From NCBI GenBank assembly GCA_003427395.1, contig BFEA01000164.1, positions 2,349,603 to 2,384,577 on the forward strand: 34,975 bases of DNA. Reading direction: 5' to 3'. Below, in pieces: positions 22,508 through 30,732 of this stretch. Each line of letters opens with the position of its first letter. Within the stretch, counting starts at the first letter, position 1. The stretch comes from Chara braunii. Taxonomy: Eukaryota; Streptophyta; Charophyceae; Charales; Characeae. The notes beneath the pieces are model-generated. The model ran no database searches. It saw only the letters and a program-made list of their open reading frames with translations, and had not been told where the DNA came from. A program made the translations under genes and the position numbers.

Positions 22508-23200
22508 ATGCATGTATATGAGGGATGTGGTGACTGTTATGGATGGATAGGATCAGGCAAGAAGAGAGCAACAAGAAAAAACAAAATGGAGTTTGGAAAC
22601 GAAAATGACTGCAACGCCATCAACAGGCCTAACGAGCAGCAGCCAACAAGACAGGCTGGAGAATCAAGCTCCAGAAAAAGGAAATTATATGTGGGATTTG
22701 ACCACGATCTGGTCATAAACAGAGGGGGGGAAAAACAAGGGACCCGGGGGCCGTCACCTCCTAGAGAAGGGAAGCCAATAGTTCTCTTTTCAGACAACGA
22801 TGATAGTGAAGAACAGGTTGGGAACCCGGGGAAGAGACAGAAGGTGGAAGAGGAAGAGTTCATCGAGGTCATAGACCTCAGCAGCGAGGAGGAAGAAGAT
22901 GAAGTTACAACACCCACAAGAGAAGTACGAGGAAGAGAGGAGGATCCGGGGAAAGAAAATGACAAGTGGGTAAGAGAGTTTTGGGCCGACTTTCAGCGAC
23001 TGGTTTGATCAATGGGCCAGTATCTTGCGATACCAGTGGGCAATGAAGGGGAAGGAAAAGTTGAGCAGGGGAGAGGACATATCCCAATAACCTTCTTCAA
23101 AGAGGAGATACTCCTTCAGTTGCAAAGGATAAAGAGACAAATGCAGCAAGAGATTGAGGATCGTGCAAGAGAGGTTCGACGCAGGGCAACGGGGCAGTAA
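22508..23200 (+). pseudogene. Acidic ORF 3' of integrase with SUMO-interaction-like motifs
   Basis: One frame runs from ATG 22508 (a second, well-placed ATG at 22586) through a TGA at 23006-23008 and on in phase to a TAA at 23200, about 230 codons with one stop. Features visible: basic clusters SSRKRK and GKRQKV that resemble nuclear localisation signals; PIVLFSDNDDSEE (22775 on) and FIEVIDLSSEEEEDE (SIM core VIDL at 22868-22879), both with the form of SUMO-interacting motifs, a hydrophobic core followed by acidic and serine residues; and a lysine/arginine-rich C-terminal helix (EEILLQLQRIKRQMQQE). No transmembrane segment, so not an envelope. It follows integrase on the same strand and presumably belongs to the element. 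A role with nuclear or chromatin partners is inference only. Confidence 0.55.
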
Positions 23201-24154
23201 AGGGATAGTAGGCATAGCGGGGATAACTAGAAGTTGGGGAAGGCTAATACCTGAGTAGGCAGAACTGCCATTTTTGAATTTTGCATTTGAACTTTCTGAG
23301 AATGGACTACAATTGGACAACTTTCTGTTTAGAATAATCAAAGATTGGGTAACTAGTGCTACTTTCCATAAGTAGTTGCTTCTTCAGAAGGACATGTGGG
23401 TCGATGAGCTTGGGACTGAGACTAGGAAGCACTAGGTTTGAAAGTGAAGGGAAAAACAGAGCGGCCCAGACGAGACAAGTCTGTAATGTTATTTCTACAT
23501 GCGAACTTTGTCTCCATTTTTTGAAAAAACTGCGACATAACGGCTCCTTGGACTGGGGAAGTTAGCAGATGATGGGTAGCCAGTGCTACTTTGTACAAGT
23601 ACTCGCTCCTTTGGAAAACATGGACATTTTTGGTAGTGAGAAGGGAACTGGGGATGATTGACTCTGTTTTGGGAGACGGGCGAGGGTATGTGAACTGTTG
23701 AAAGATTGGATTAAAATTTGGTGGCAAAGAGTCTTTCTTTTGAGAATTGTGTATCCATGGTTGAATGAGTCATCGCATGAGTCTTTGTGAGAGGTTAGGG
23801 GACCTATGGGTAAAGAGGCATGAAAAATCCTCTTCCCTAGGAGCCTAATCCAACCTATCTTGGACAAGTCCAGAGTAATGAAAGGGCATGAGAGGCCAGA
23901 GAAAGGAAATATGGATTGGGCAAGTATTCTCTGCAATGGTTGAACGGCCGAGCGGGCTAGTGCTGCTTGGGGCCGTGAGCCTCAAATTGAGCACTAGATG
24001 CTAAGTCGGGTGTATGGGTGGACATGAGAATGATGATGGGCACTAGGCAAAAGGGCGAAAGCATGCGTAAAAACTCGAGAGGATGACCACCTTCTAACCC
24101 CTGAGACGAGAATAGGGTCCGTGTCCTCGAGGCTCACCCCCTCGGGCGCTAACA
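23201..24154. other. Unrecognised 3' region of the block
   Basis: No supported gene. Two weakly similar segments begin GTGCTACTTT near 23357 and 23585. A tRNA-like word GGCCGAGCGGGCTAG lies near 23947, but no matching B box follows. Short frames on both strands overlap without shared domains. Confidence 0.4.
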
Positions 24155-24350
24155 TTGCAATGGATAAGGATGACCCTAACCAGGCTGTCCAATTGAAATG
24201 GACAAGGATGACCCAACCCAGGCTGTCCAATTGAAATGGATAAGGATGACCCTAACCAGGCTGTCCGATTGCAATGGATAAGAATGACCCTAACCAGGCT
24301 GTTCGACTTGGAATTGGAAAGAACAACCCTAACCAGGTTGTTCGGAATGG
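24155..24350. repeat. 38-bp minisatellite
   Basis: Five units with the word AAGGATGACC (or a variant) at 24166, 24204, 24242, 24280 and 24319. Each contains CTAACCAGGCTGTCC. The spacing is 38 bp (39 for the last). Confidence 0.92.
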
Positions 24351-24359
24351 CCCCTGACA

Positions 24360-24800
24360 AGGGTCATTCTTTGGAATTGGCACTGGGGTCCCCTTGCATG
24401 GTTGCTTGAAATGCATGGAACTGAAAAGAGCAGAGCTTTGGAAAAAACATTGGAAAGAGTTGAGCTTTGGAAAAGACATTGGAAAGGGCTGAGCTTTGGA
24501 AAAGACATTGGGATGAGCTGAGCTTTGAATGAGATATTGAGCTGAACCTTGAAAAAGATATTGGACTCAGCCTTGGAAAAAATATTGGATTCAGCCTTGG
24601 AAAATATATTGGATTCAGCCTTGAAAAAGATATTGGCCTCAACCTTGGAATGAGATTGAGCATTGGAATTGGATTGAGCCTTGGAATGAGATTGAGCATT
24701 GGAATTGGATTGAGCATTGGAATGAGACTGAGCATTGGAATGAGACTGAGCATTGGAATGAGATTGAGTATTGGAATTGGATTGAGTATTGAAAATTGCA
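24360..24800. repeat. Graded minisatellite built on GAGC-TTGGAA
   Basis: Degenerate units that shorten along the array: first about 36 bp (GAGCTTTGGAAAAGACATTG), then about 30 bp (GATTCAGCCTTGGAAAA), then about 18-20 bp (GAGCATTGGAATGAGATT). Long minus-strand frames across it (about 180 codons of NSNAQSHSNAQ-type text) are products of the repeat and not genes. Confidence 0.9.
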
Positions 24801-24873
24801 TTGCATAAACAGGGGACCCTAGGCAATTTGGAAGAAAAGTCGTCGGCCGACCATGGAAATAGCATTGAAATAA

Positions 24874-24889
24874 TTTTTTTTTTTTTTTT
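24874..24889. repeat. T16 run
   Basis: Homopolymer of 16 T immediately 3' of the minisatellite block. It could be the poly(A) end of a retroposed sequence on the minus strand, but no LINE or SINE body is recognisable next to it. Confidence 0.6.
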
Positions 24890-25810
24890 CTAGTCTTTGG
24901 CCTCAACAAGAGGGGGATACCGGTGCATGCACCGCGACCTCAATACCTCTATCCCTTTAAGGGAAAAAGTCTCAACGTGATCTGTTTCTCTTTTAAGAGG
25001 ATGAGGGTTAAGGGACCAAGGCACCTTCCACTTGGATCGGTTTCGGCCGTTCGGAACCACCTCCGACAATGAGCTCTAGTCGGGAATTCAAATTGCACCT
25101 CCTGTTGAATACCTAAACGTCAAAGGGCGAGAGAGTCAAATGGGCGAGAGAGTCATTCTCATCTAGTCTATTTTGCTACTCTCCAACCACACGCCATGTC
25201 ATAGAGGGGTGCTATGGCCGTTTGGGTCGGACCTCGGCTGCCCTCGCTAAGTTGGGTGGCATTGTCCGAGGGGACAGGTTGGCGTGGTACCGGGTGGAGG
25301 CCGCCACCACCACGGGGCATTGACACTGCCCTGTCTGAACATTACAACCGTTTCGGAACTAATTGCGAGGTCTTCGTAACTGCACTCGCGAACTAATTGA
25401 GAGCCCCAACTCTCTTGAAAGGAAGAGACCGGATCCATGAAATTACCACTCGGGAGGAACGCTTTTATGACTAGACGAGGCCCTGGAAGGCTTGAATTGG
25501 ACCGGTCTGCCAGACGCGAGGAGGAACCTCAATATTGGTGTTCGCCATGTAAGAAAAGAAATGTCGGACCTAGTAGGAGGATGAGGCGTCGTTCACTAGG
25601 GAGGAACTGATTACTCCTTTTGTGAAGCGGACGGGCTTGTGTCCTTGACTGCGGTTGGTTGGCCAAAGGTTTGTGTACCTCCGAGTGAGAACCAGTCGCG
25701 TGATGGGGACATCTCGTTTTGAGTGGAGGGAAGGTGTGTCATCTACCAACGAAAACTCATGCAAAAGAATTGTGTAATTGGCTTTGCGTGGGCTTGAGAA
25801 AAGGGGTCCT
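24890..25810. other. Unrecognised sequence inside the right arm
   Basis: No supported gene, no tandem repeat and no copy of any other part of the window. Frames of 60-90 codons on both strands have no recognisable features. Confidence 0.45.
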
Positions 25811-25843
25811 GTGCTTGCACTGGTGGTGCTAATATTTTTGGCC

Positions 25844-25864
25844 GTCAAGATCTCCGATCTTGAC
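25844..25864. repeat. 21-bp dyad in right arm
   Basis: Same perfect 9-bp inverted repeat as at 11246-11266 (GTCAAGATC and GATCTTGAC), with spacer TCC on this strand. Confidence 0.85.
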
Positions 25865-25999
25865 GGTGCAACTTGCTTTATTTTTTTGCATCACATACCG
25901 AGCCACCATTTTTCCTTGGAACTTCACAAGTCCCCGACATTAGTCCCCGACACTAGTCCCGTCGGTACTTGTCCCACTGGTACCGCATTTTCTGCCTAG

Positions 26000-26310
26000 C
26001 CTCATGCGGTCCCCGGCACCGGTCCCATAGGTGCCGCATCTTTGCTTGGCCCCATGCAGTCCCCGACACTTTGTCCCGTCGGTACCGTATTTTCTCTTGG
26101 TCTAATGTGGTCCCCGACACTTTATCCCGCCGGTACCGTATTTCCTCTCGATCTCACACGGTCCCCGACACTTTGTCCTGCCGGTACCACATCTTTTTTT
26201 GGTCTCACTCGGTCCCCGACACTTTGTCCTGCCGGTACCACATCTTTTCCTGGTCTCACGCGGTCCCCGACACTTTATCCCGCCGGTACCACGTCTTTTC
26301 TACTACTTTT
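26000..26310 (-). repeat. 51-bp minisatellite in the right arm
   Basis: GTCCCCGACAC recurs at 26059, 26110, 26161, 26212 and 26263, exactly 51 bp apart, with a degenerate unit at about 26009. It is the inverted counterpart of 10790-11100 with a similar unit count. ORFs in this interval come from the period being divisible by three. Confidence 0.93.
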
Positions 26311-26824
26311 TTTGGCGGTCCTTCTCCGTTTCGGGGGAAGGTTCGCCTTTGCCACTCTCTTGCGTGCCTCCGCCGCTCCCCGTTCCGTCAATTTTATTCT
26401 TAGTTCATTGGTCCCGACGACTTTGGGCAGTTTCTAGGTTCCGAGCGCCTATGCCTAAACCTTGATCCTCCCATCCTTCTTGCCTCCCGTTTTCTCTGTC
26501 GCGCACAAATTAGCCATATACAGTCTCTCGAGTGACGGGAAGTCATTCGGGACTCACCAGTCTCGACACATTCCCCTCACTCATTCGCGATGTCCTCATC
26601 GCGCACCAATCCATAGTTAGTAGGGGCTTGATGAAGGGAGAGAGGGGGCGTGGTAAGACAGGTAGTTAGCTTGCCAGGGTTCGTTTTGTTCTTCTCCCGT
26701 TTCTTTCTCAGGGATTTCTTTTTGGGTTTCCACCCTTGGGGCGGAGGAGGGTATGGGGGAGTCAAAGGTTATTCTTCAGGCCTCTCTTTTCTTCCTACAA
26801 CTTAAACCAGGTTGCTCATTTCCA

Positions 26825-27440
26825 TCATAACTCTGCGTTTTTACCTTTCCCCTCAATCGAGACACGAACTTCCTCTTCAGTCAACTCTGCATGCCCAGCA
26901 AGGTAGCCCATAATTTTTTTGACTTCAGTAACATGAGGCAGACGATGCTCTCCTTGCTTTATGTACTTAACGACTGACATGCTGACTTTATTCCCAGGAT
27001 GACAATTTGCTGCCACAACACAATTGGTTTTCTCATTATATACCTTGGCATTGTTGAGAACAAATTGTAGGCAAGTTTTCGGATGTGACTCAATATTAGG
27101 CATTTGCTCTGGAAGGGGATGTTCATCCAGTACAACCCCCGCCTTTGCTGTGGTGATACCCACTTCGAATCAATGAACACAGGCACTACTCCCCTTCATC
27201 CAGTACAACCGCCGCCTTTGCTGTGGTGATACCCACTTCGAATCAATGAACACAGGCACCACTCCCCCTAAGTGCTTCGTAATCTCAAATCTACCTTCCC
27301 ATTTCATTGAGAAAACATTATCAAGCAGAACCTATTTTGGTTCCGTCTTATTCATCAAGATAATCTACTTTTTGGCATGTGCAATCCATGTTTCCCTTTC
27401 ATCCTTCCCCGGAGCTCAGGCTTTGCCAACTCCACATACA
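26825..27440 (-). pseudogene. Minus-strand gene fragment, not recognised
   Basis: Read on the minus strand, the interval gives sequence with coding character in two phases. Upstream: DMYVELAKPELRGRMKG, then (after a frame change and a stop) LLDNVFSMKWEGRFEIT, GGVVPVFIDSKWV. A further frame change leads to GITTAKAGVVLDEHPLP, NPG-like NCHPGNKVSMSVVKYI and HAELTEEEVRVSIEG, ending in TGA at 26825-26827. The last 112 codons are open. A 73-bp tandem duplication (27124-27269) sits where the frame changes. I do not recognise the family; it could be a captured host-gene piece or part of another transposon's protein. Codon content is unlike the purine-rich flanks. Confidence 0.5.
27124..27269. repeat. 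73-bp tandem duplication
   Basis: CATCCAGTACAAC starts at 27124 and at 27197; the two copies differ at only a few positions, so the duplication is fairly recent. It lies inside the minus-strand gene fragment and breaks its frame. Confidence 0.95.
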
Positions 27441-27452
27441 TGTCCCCCGAGT

Positions 27453-27553
27453 CCGTTTGGGAGAGAGATGGGCAAACTGTGGCTCCCAAGGGCATGGAAG
27501 GGCCATAACTGCAGTCCAAAAAATAGCGGACTGACCCTCGGGCATAGGAAGGG
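27453..27553 (+). repeat. 101-bp direct repeat, copy 2
   Basis: Near-identical to 11473-11573, in the same orientation and of the same length. It includes the stem-N8-stem dyad at 27511-27533 (one stem base changed). It marks the left edge of the LTR-like region that runs to about 30.7 kb. Confidence 0.88.
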
Positions 27554-27581
27554 TCAAAACTAAGAGGAAAAGGCAAGAAAA

Positions 27582-27990
27582 GGGCCTTAACGGCTAGTTG
27601 ACACTTGGCATGCAAAAAGAAAAAAGAAAAAAAGAAAAAAAAATGAAAATGTGGGAGAATAAGACAAGGAGAGTGAGAGGAAGTGAGTGAATTGGCCGTC
27701 AGTTGGGACTGCAGCAAGTTGGGATTGCCAAGTCCCAACTGTCCAAGAAAGGAGGGAAAAGAAAAGAAAAGAAAAGAAAATTGAGAAAAGGGCCTCAACG
27801 GCTAATTGACACTTGGCATGCACAAAGAAAAATAAAAGAAAAAGAAAATGGAGGTGAGGGACGATGAGTGAGTTGGCCGTCAGTTGGGACTGCAGCAAGT
27901 AGGGACTGCCAAGTCCCAACTGTCCACAAGTGGAGGAAAAAGAGGAGAAAAAGAAAAGAAAAGAAAAAGTAAAAGGGTGAAAGTCAAAAG
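27582..27990. repeat. 208-bp tandem duplication
   Basis: GGGCCTTAACGGCTAGTTG starts at 27582 and a close variant at 27790, a period of 208 bp. Both copies carry TTGACACTTGGCATGC, an A-rich stretch and GCAGCAAGT-GGGA-TGCCAAG. A third partial start (GGGCACTAACGG) follows at about 27988. Non-coding. Confidence 0.88.
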
Positions 27991-28273
27991 GGCACTAACG
28001 GACGAAAACGGCCACCTAGGGAGGACATTTTGGGCCAGATTCACTTTGGGCATATGACGGTTGCAAAGGACCTTGATTTTCTTTGATTTATGCAGGGAAA
28101 ATCAAAGCCCCTTGCAACCGAAAAATAACGGATTGCATGGGAGAGGCCAAACACATGTTTTAGGTGCACCTGGAGCTAAAATGGAGACCGGGTGCACTTG
28201 GCATTTAGTCGTTTTAATTTTTTTCAGTTGGGGGCTAGTTGTGGGGCACTAAAATAAAGAAAACAGCCCCTAC

Positions 28274-28299
28274 TGCAGTCCGAGTTACAACGGACTGCA
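28274..28299. repeat. Stem-N8-stem dyad, perfect 9-bp copy
   Basis: TGCAGTCCG, 8 bases, CGGACTGCA. Other occurrences: 11369-11392 (imperfect), 11531-11553, 27511-27533, 28112-28137 (imperfect), 28390-28415 (imperfect), 28928-28949 (7-bp stem) and an extended form at 29924-29957. The spacer is 8 bases in all but the last. Function unknown; either a dimeric protein site or an RNA stem-loop would fit. Confidence 0.85.
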
Positions 28300-28683
28300 T
28301 AGGGAGGGACAAACTTAAGTTTTTGAGGCTCCGGGAGCCAAAAGTGAGCCCGGACCCCTTAGGAAAATTAACGCTTTATTTTCCATCGATGCAGCTCGAG
28401 AAATTACGGACTGCATATGGATGGCGGGGCCAAGGGAAAATGGGTCACGGCGTGCCGAAAAGCTAAGGGAATGGCATTGTGGGCCTAGGGAAGTGTGACG
28501 GTAAATGGCGACGGCACTGCGGGGTCCCACGACCGGGAAATTATCGACGACACTTAGGACACATGAAAAGGATAAAACGGGACTGGCATTTTTTTGGGCA
28601 TCAACCGGGATGACGCCGAGGGCCAAAGGGGCCCAAATAAAAGTTGTCGAAAAATCGGGCCTTGTCGACGGCACCGCCAGCAG

Positions 28684-28710
28684 AAAAAAAAAAAAAAAAA
28701 AAAAAAAAAA
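28684..28710. repeat. A27 run
   Basis: Homopolymer of about 27 A in non-coding sequence. No retroposon body is recognisable immediately upstream. Confidence 0.9.
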
Positions 28711-28802
28711 GGACTAACGCAAGGAACGACGGGGACTTGAGGTGTCCCAAAGGGGAGACCACTAGCCAAGGTGAGGAGTGGCCGTGAGAAGCAAATGGCG
28801 CT

Positions 28803-28823
28803 GTCGAGATCAAGGATCTCGAC
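28803..28823. repeat. 21-bp dyad, variant form
   Basis: GTCGAGATC-AAG-GATCTCGAC, a perfect 9-bp inverted repeat. Relative to 11246-11266 one base has changed in each half so that pairing is kept. As in the left arm it is followed by an A/T-rich stretch and CACTAGTG words. Confidence 0.85.
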
Positions 28824-29188
28824 GGTGGAAAATATAAGCACAACTAGTGCAAACACTAGTGAGGCTCAAAACGAATAAAAAACGGGAGTGAGGAGCAAAG
28901 GAAAATAATAAGGGGAGGGTTGCCCAATAGTCCGGGGTATTTCGGACTAGTTAAGCATGAGAAAACAAGAGTTCAAGGAACCCCAAGCAAGAAACGGGCT
29001 AGCCAAGAAAAATCGAAGCTAAGGGAGCTCAAAATGGAGGCTAACGGGAGGAAAATGAGCCCCTTAGGGGCATGGGCATGCCAACTTGGTGGGCTGGGGT
29101 GTAACGACGAACAGTCGGGCATGAACCTGGTCACGATCAAGGCCCTAAGGCCAAGAAAGAGAGTGCACAACAAATTGACACATGTCAC

Positions 29189-29197
29189 AAAAAAAAA

Positions 29198-29231
<34 letters not shown>

Positions 29232-29270
29232 TAATAATAATAATAATAAAAAAATAATAATAATAATAAA
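29189..29270. repeat. (TAA)n microsatellite
   Basis: A-run followed by three blocks of AAT/TAA units separated by A-runs. Hydrophobic and poly-isoleucine frames here arise from it and are not genes. Confidence 0.97.
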
Positions 29271-30049
29271 GAAAATAGAAGAACTAGGTGGAGGGGAGTG
29301 TGCCGGCCCATTGGGATGGCTGCAGTAGGGACTGCCAGGTCCCAATGATGACCTCACTCCTTCTAGATCCAAGGAGTGCAGGCCTGATTGCTGAGATATG
29401 GCAACAAAATCTGAATTTAAAAAGACAAAAATGAAAAAAAATGCAAAGGGGATAAATCTGGTTTTCTTTTGGACCATGAATCTGAAGTCAGATCTCATGG
29501 TGGAGAGGAAACAACCGTTTTTTTGTGGGCCAGCAAAAAAACGGCTAGATCCGGAATGAGGTGGCAGCCCAAAATGAAAAAGGTCAAAAGAGGAAAAAAA
29601 AACGAAACAATGCATTTGACAAAAAAAAGGAGTCAGATGCACAAGAAATTGAAAATTTGAACTTAGGGGCTCAAAATTAAAGCGAAGGCTACTAGGGGGT
29701 CACACGGATTATTGCTGGCCTTGGATCTCAGCCAGATTCAAGGTTGAAAAGGTGCCGCCACTTAGAAAAATGGTCCGGCCTACCCAAGGGAGACCGAAAC
29801 CTGAAAAAAATCGAAAAAAGGGGCCCACTAAGTCTTTTCTTTCAAGTAAAATTGCCCCTTGGGCATTAGGACCCAAGGGAGCAGCATTTGTGAGGTGAAA
29901 AAGAGGCCGGAGTAGGCCAAGAGGCAATCCGAGTTGGTACCAACCACTCGGACTGCATATACCTGGCCGAAAAGAGATCCAGGTGCCCCCGGAGAAGCCT
30001 AGAGGTGAAAATTGGCCTTGGGGGTACCTCGGTTCACCTTGGGGCACTT

Positions 30050-30069
30050 CCCAGCCTATATAAGCTGGG
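30050..30069 (+). promoter_or_regulatory. TATA box within a short inverted repeat
   Basis: TATATAAG at 30057-30064, flanked by CCCAGC (30050-30055) and GCTGGG (30064-30069). Downstream the sequence continues without a good ORF into a pyrimidine tract and a satellite, as an untranslated leader would. A plausible RNA polymerase II core promoter of an LTR; activity is not shown by sequence. Confidence 0.5.
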
Positions 30070-30469
30070 GATTCAGTCCGCCACACTCATACTTGCATGA
30101 GGAGTGCCCATGCTGCCCAAATAAGCCCATGAGAGCTCTAGAGGCAACTGGAGAGTAGTGAGGGGAACCCCTGCCAGTCTGCAAGCTTGGAAGTGACTAT
30201 GAGCTAGTAGGAGGGGGCTCTACAAGCTCGTGGTAGGGGGGTAATCTGCCATAGCTCCCAGGCTAATGGAGAGGAAAGGAAGACTGAGACGAGTCTCATT
30301 AGCCCTCCTAGAGGGGAGGACTCCCAAGTCTTAGTAGTTGGAGCCATAGCAACTTGGAGGAGGTGAGAGAAGGAGGAAAAAAGGCTTGAAGGAAGAGGAA
30401 GCTATAGCCAAGGAGGAGGAAGCTTCATTTAGAGTGAGGCATCCAAGGGGTGAGTGAAGAGATGCCCCG

Positions 30470-30715
30470 CTTTCCTTCTCCCTTCTCTTCTCTCCCTTTC
30501 TCCCTCTCGTTCTCTTCCCCTTCTTCCTCTTCTTCTTCTTCTTTTTCTTCTTCATTTTGTCTTTCTTCTTCTTCTCCTTCTTCTTCTCATTCTTCTTCCT
30601 CCTCCTCTTCATCCCCCTCCTCTTCATCCCCCTCCTCCCCTTTCTTTTCCCCTTCCCTCCCTTCTTCCTTTCCCCCTTCTCCCCCTCACCCTTCTCTCTA
30701 TCTCTCTCCTCATTC
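30470..30715 (+). repeat. Pyrimidine (CTT/TTC-rich) tract
   Basis: About 245 bp almost entirely C and T on the plus strand, with CTT, TTC, TCC and CCT words. It gives serine/leucine-rich frames on plus and lysine/arginine-rich frames on minus, which I do not call genes. Confidence 0.95.
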
Positions 30716-30732
30716 ATCTCTTAGTTTACTTG

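Larger units (their letters stand above)
25811..26568 (-). repeat. Right arm of the large inverted repeat
   Basis: Reverse complement of 10518-11300, about 758 bp, including the 51-bp minisatellite, the AATAAA word and the 21-bp dyad. The outer end is CTCGACA at about 26562-26568 (TGTCGAG when read on the minus strand). Similarity to the left arm stops at about 25811 (GTGCTTGCAC), inside which unrelated sequence begins. Together the arms enclose about 14.5 kb. Confidence 0.88.
27991..30470 (+). other. LTR- or leader-like non-coding region
   Basis: No gene is supported. The region carries several stem-N8-stem dyads, the variant 21-bp dyad, simple repeats and, near its end, a TATA box. These motifs are shared with the leader of the retroelement at 11.2-11.6 kb. 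I infer a large LTR (U3 to R) or leader of a related element, but I cannot fix its borders and see no primer-binding site. Confidence 0.5.

Noticed and set aside
23944-24020. Possible tRNA (A-box-like GGCCGAGCGGGCTAG)
   Set aside because: No B box or acceptor-stem pairing follows at the right distance.
24329-24909. Minus-strand ORFs of about 180 codons
   Set aside because: Low-complexity translation of the minisatellite; no start context or domain.
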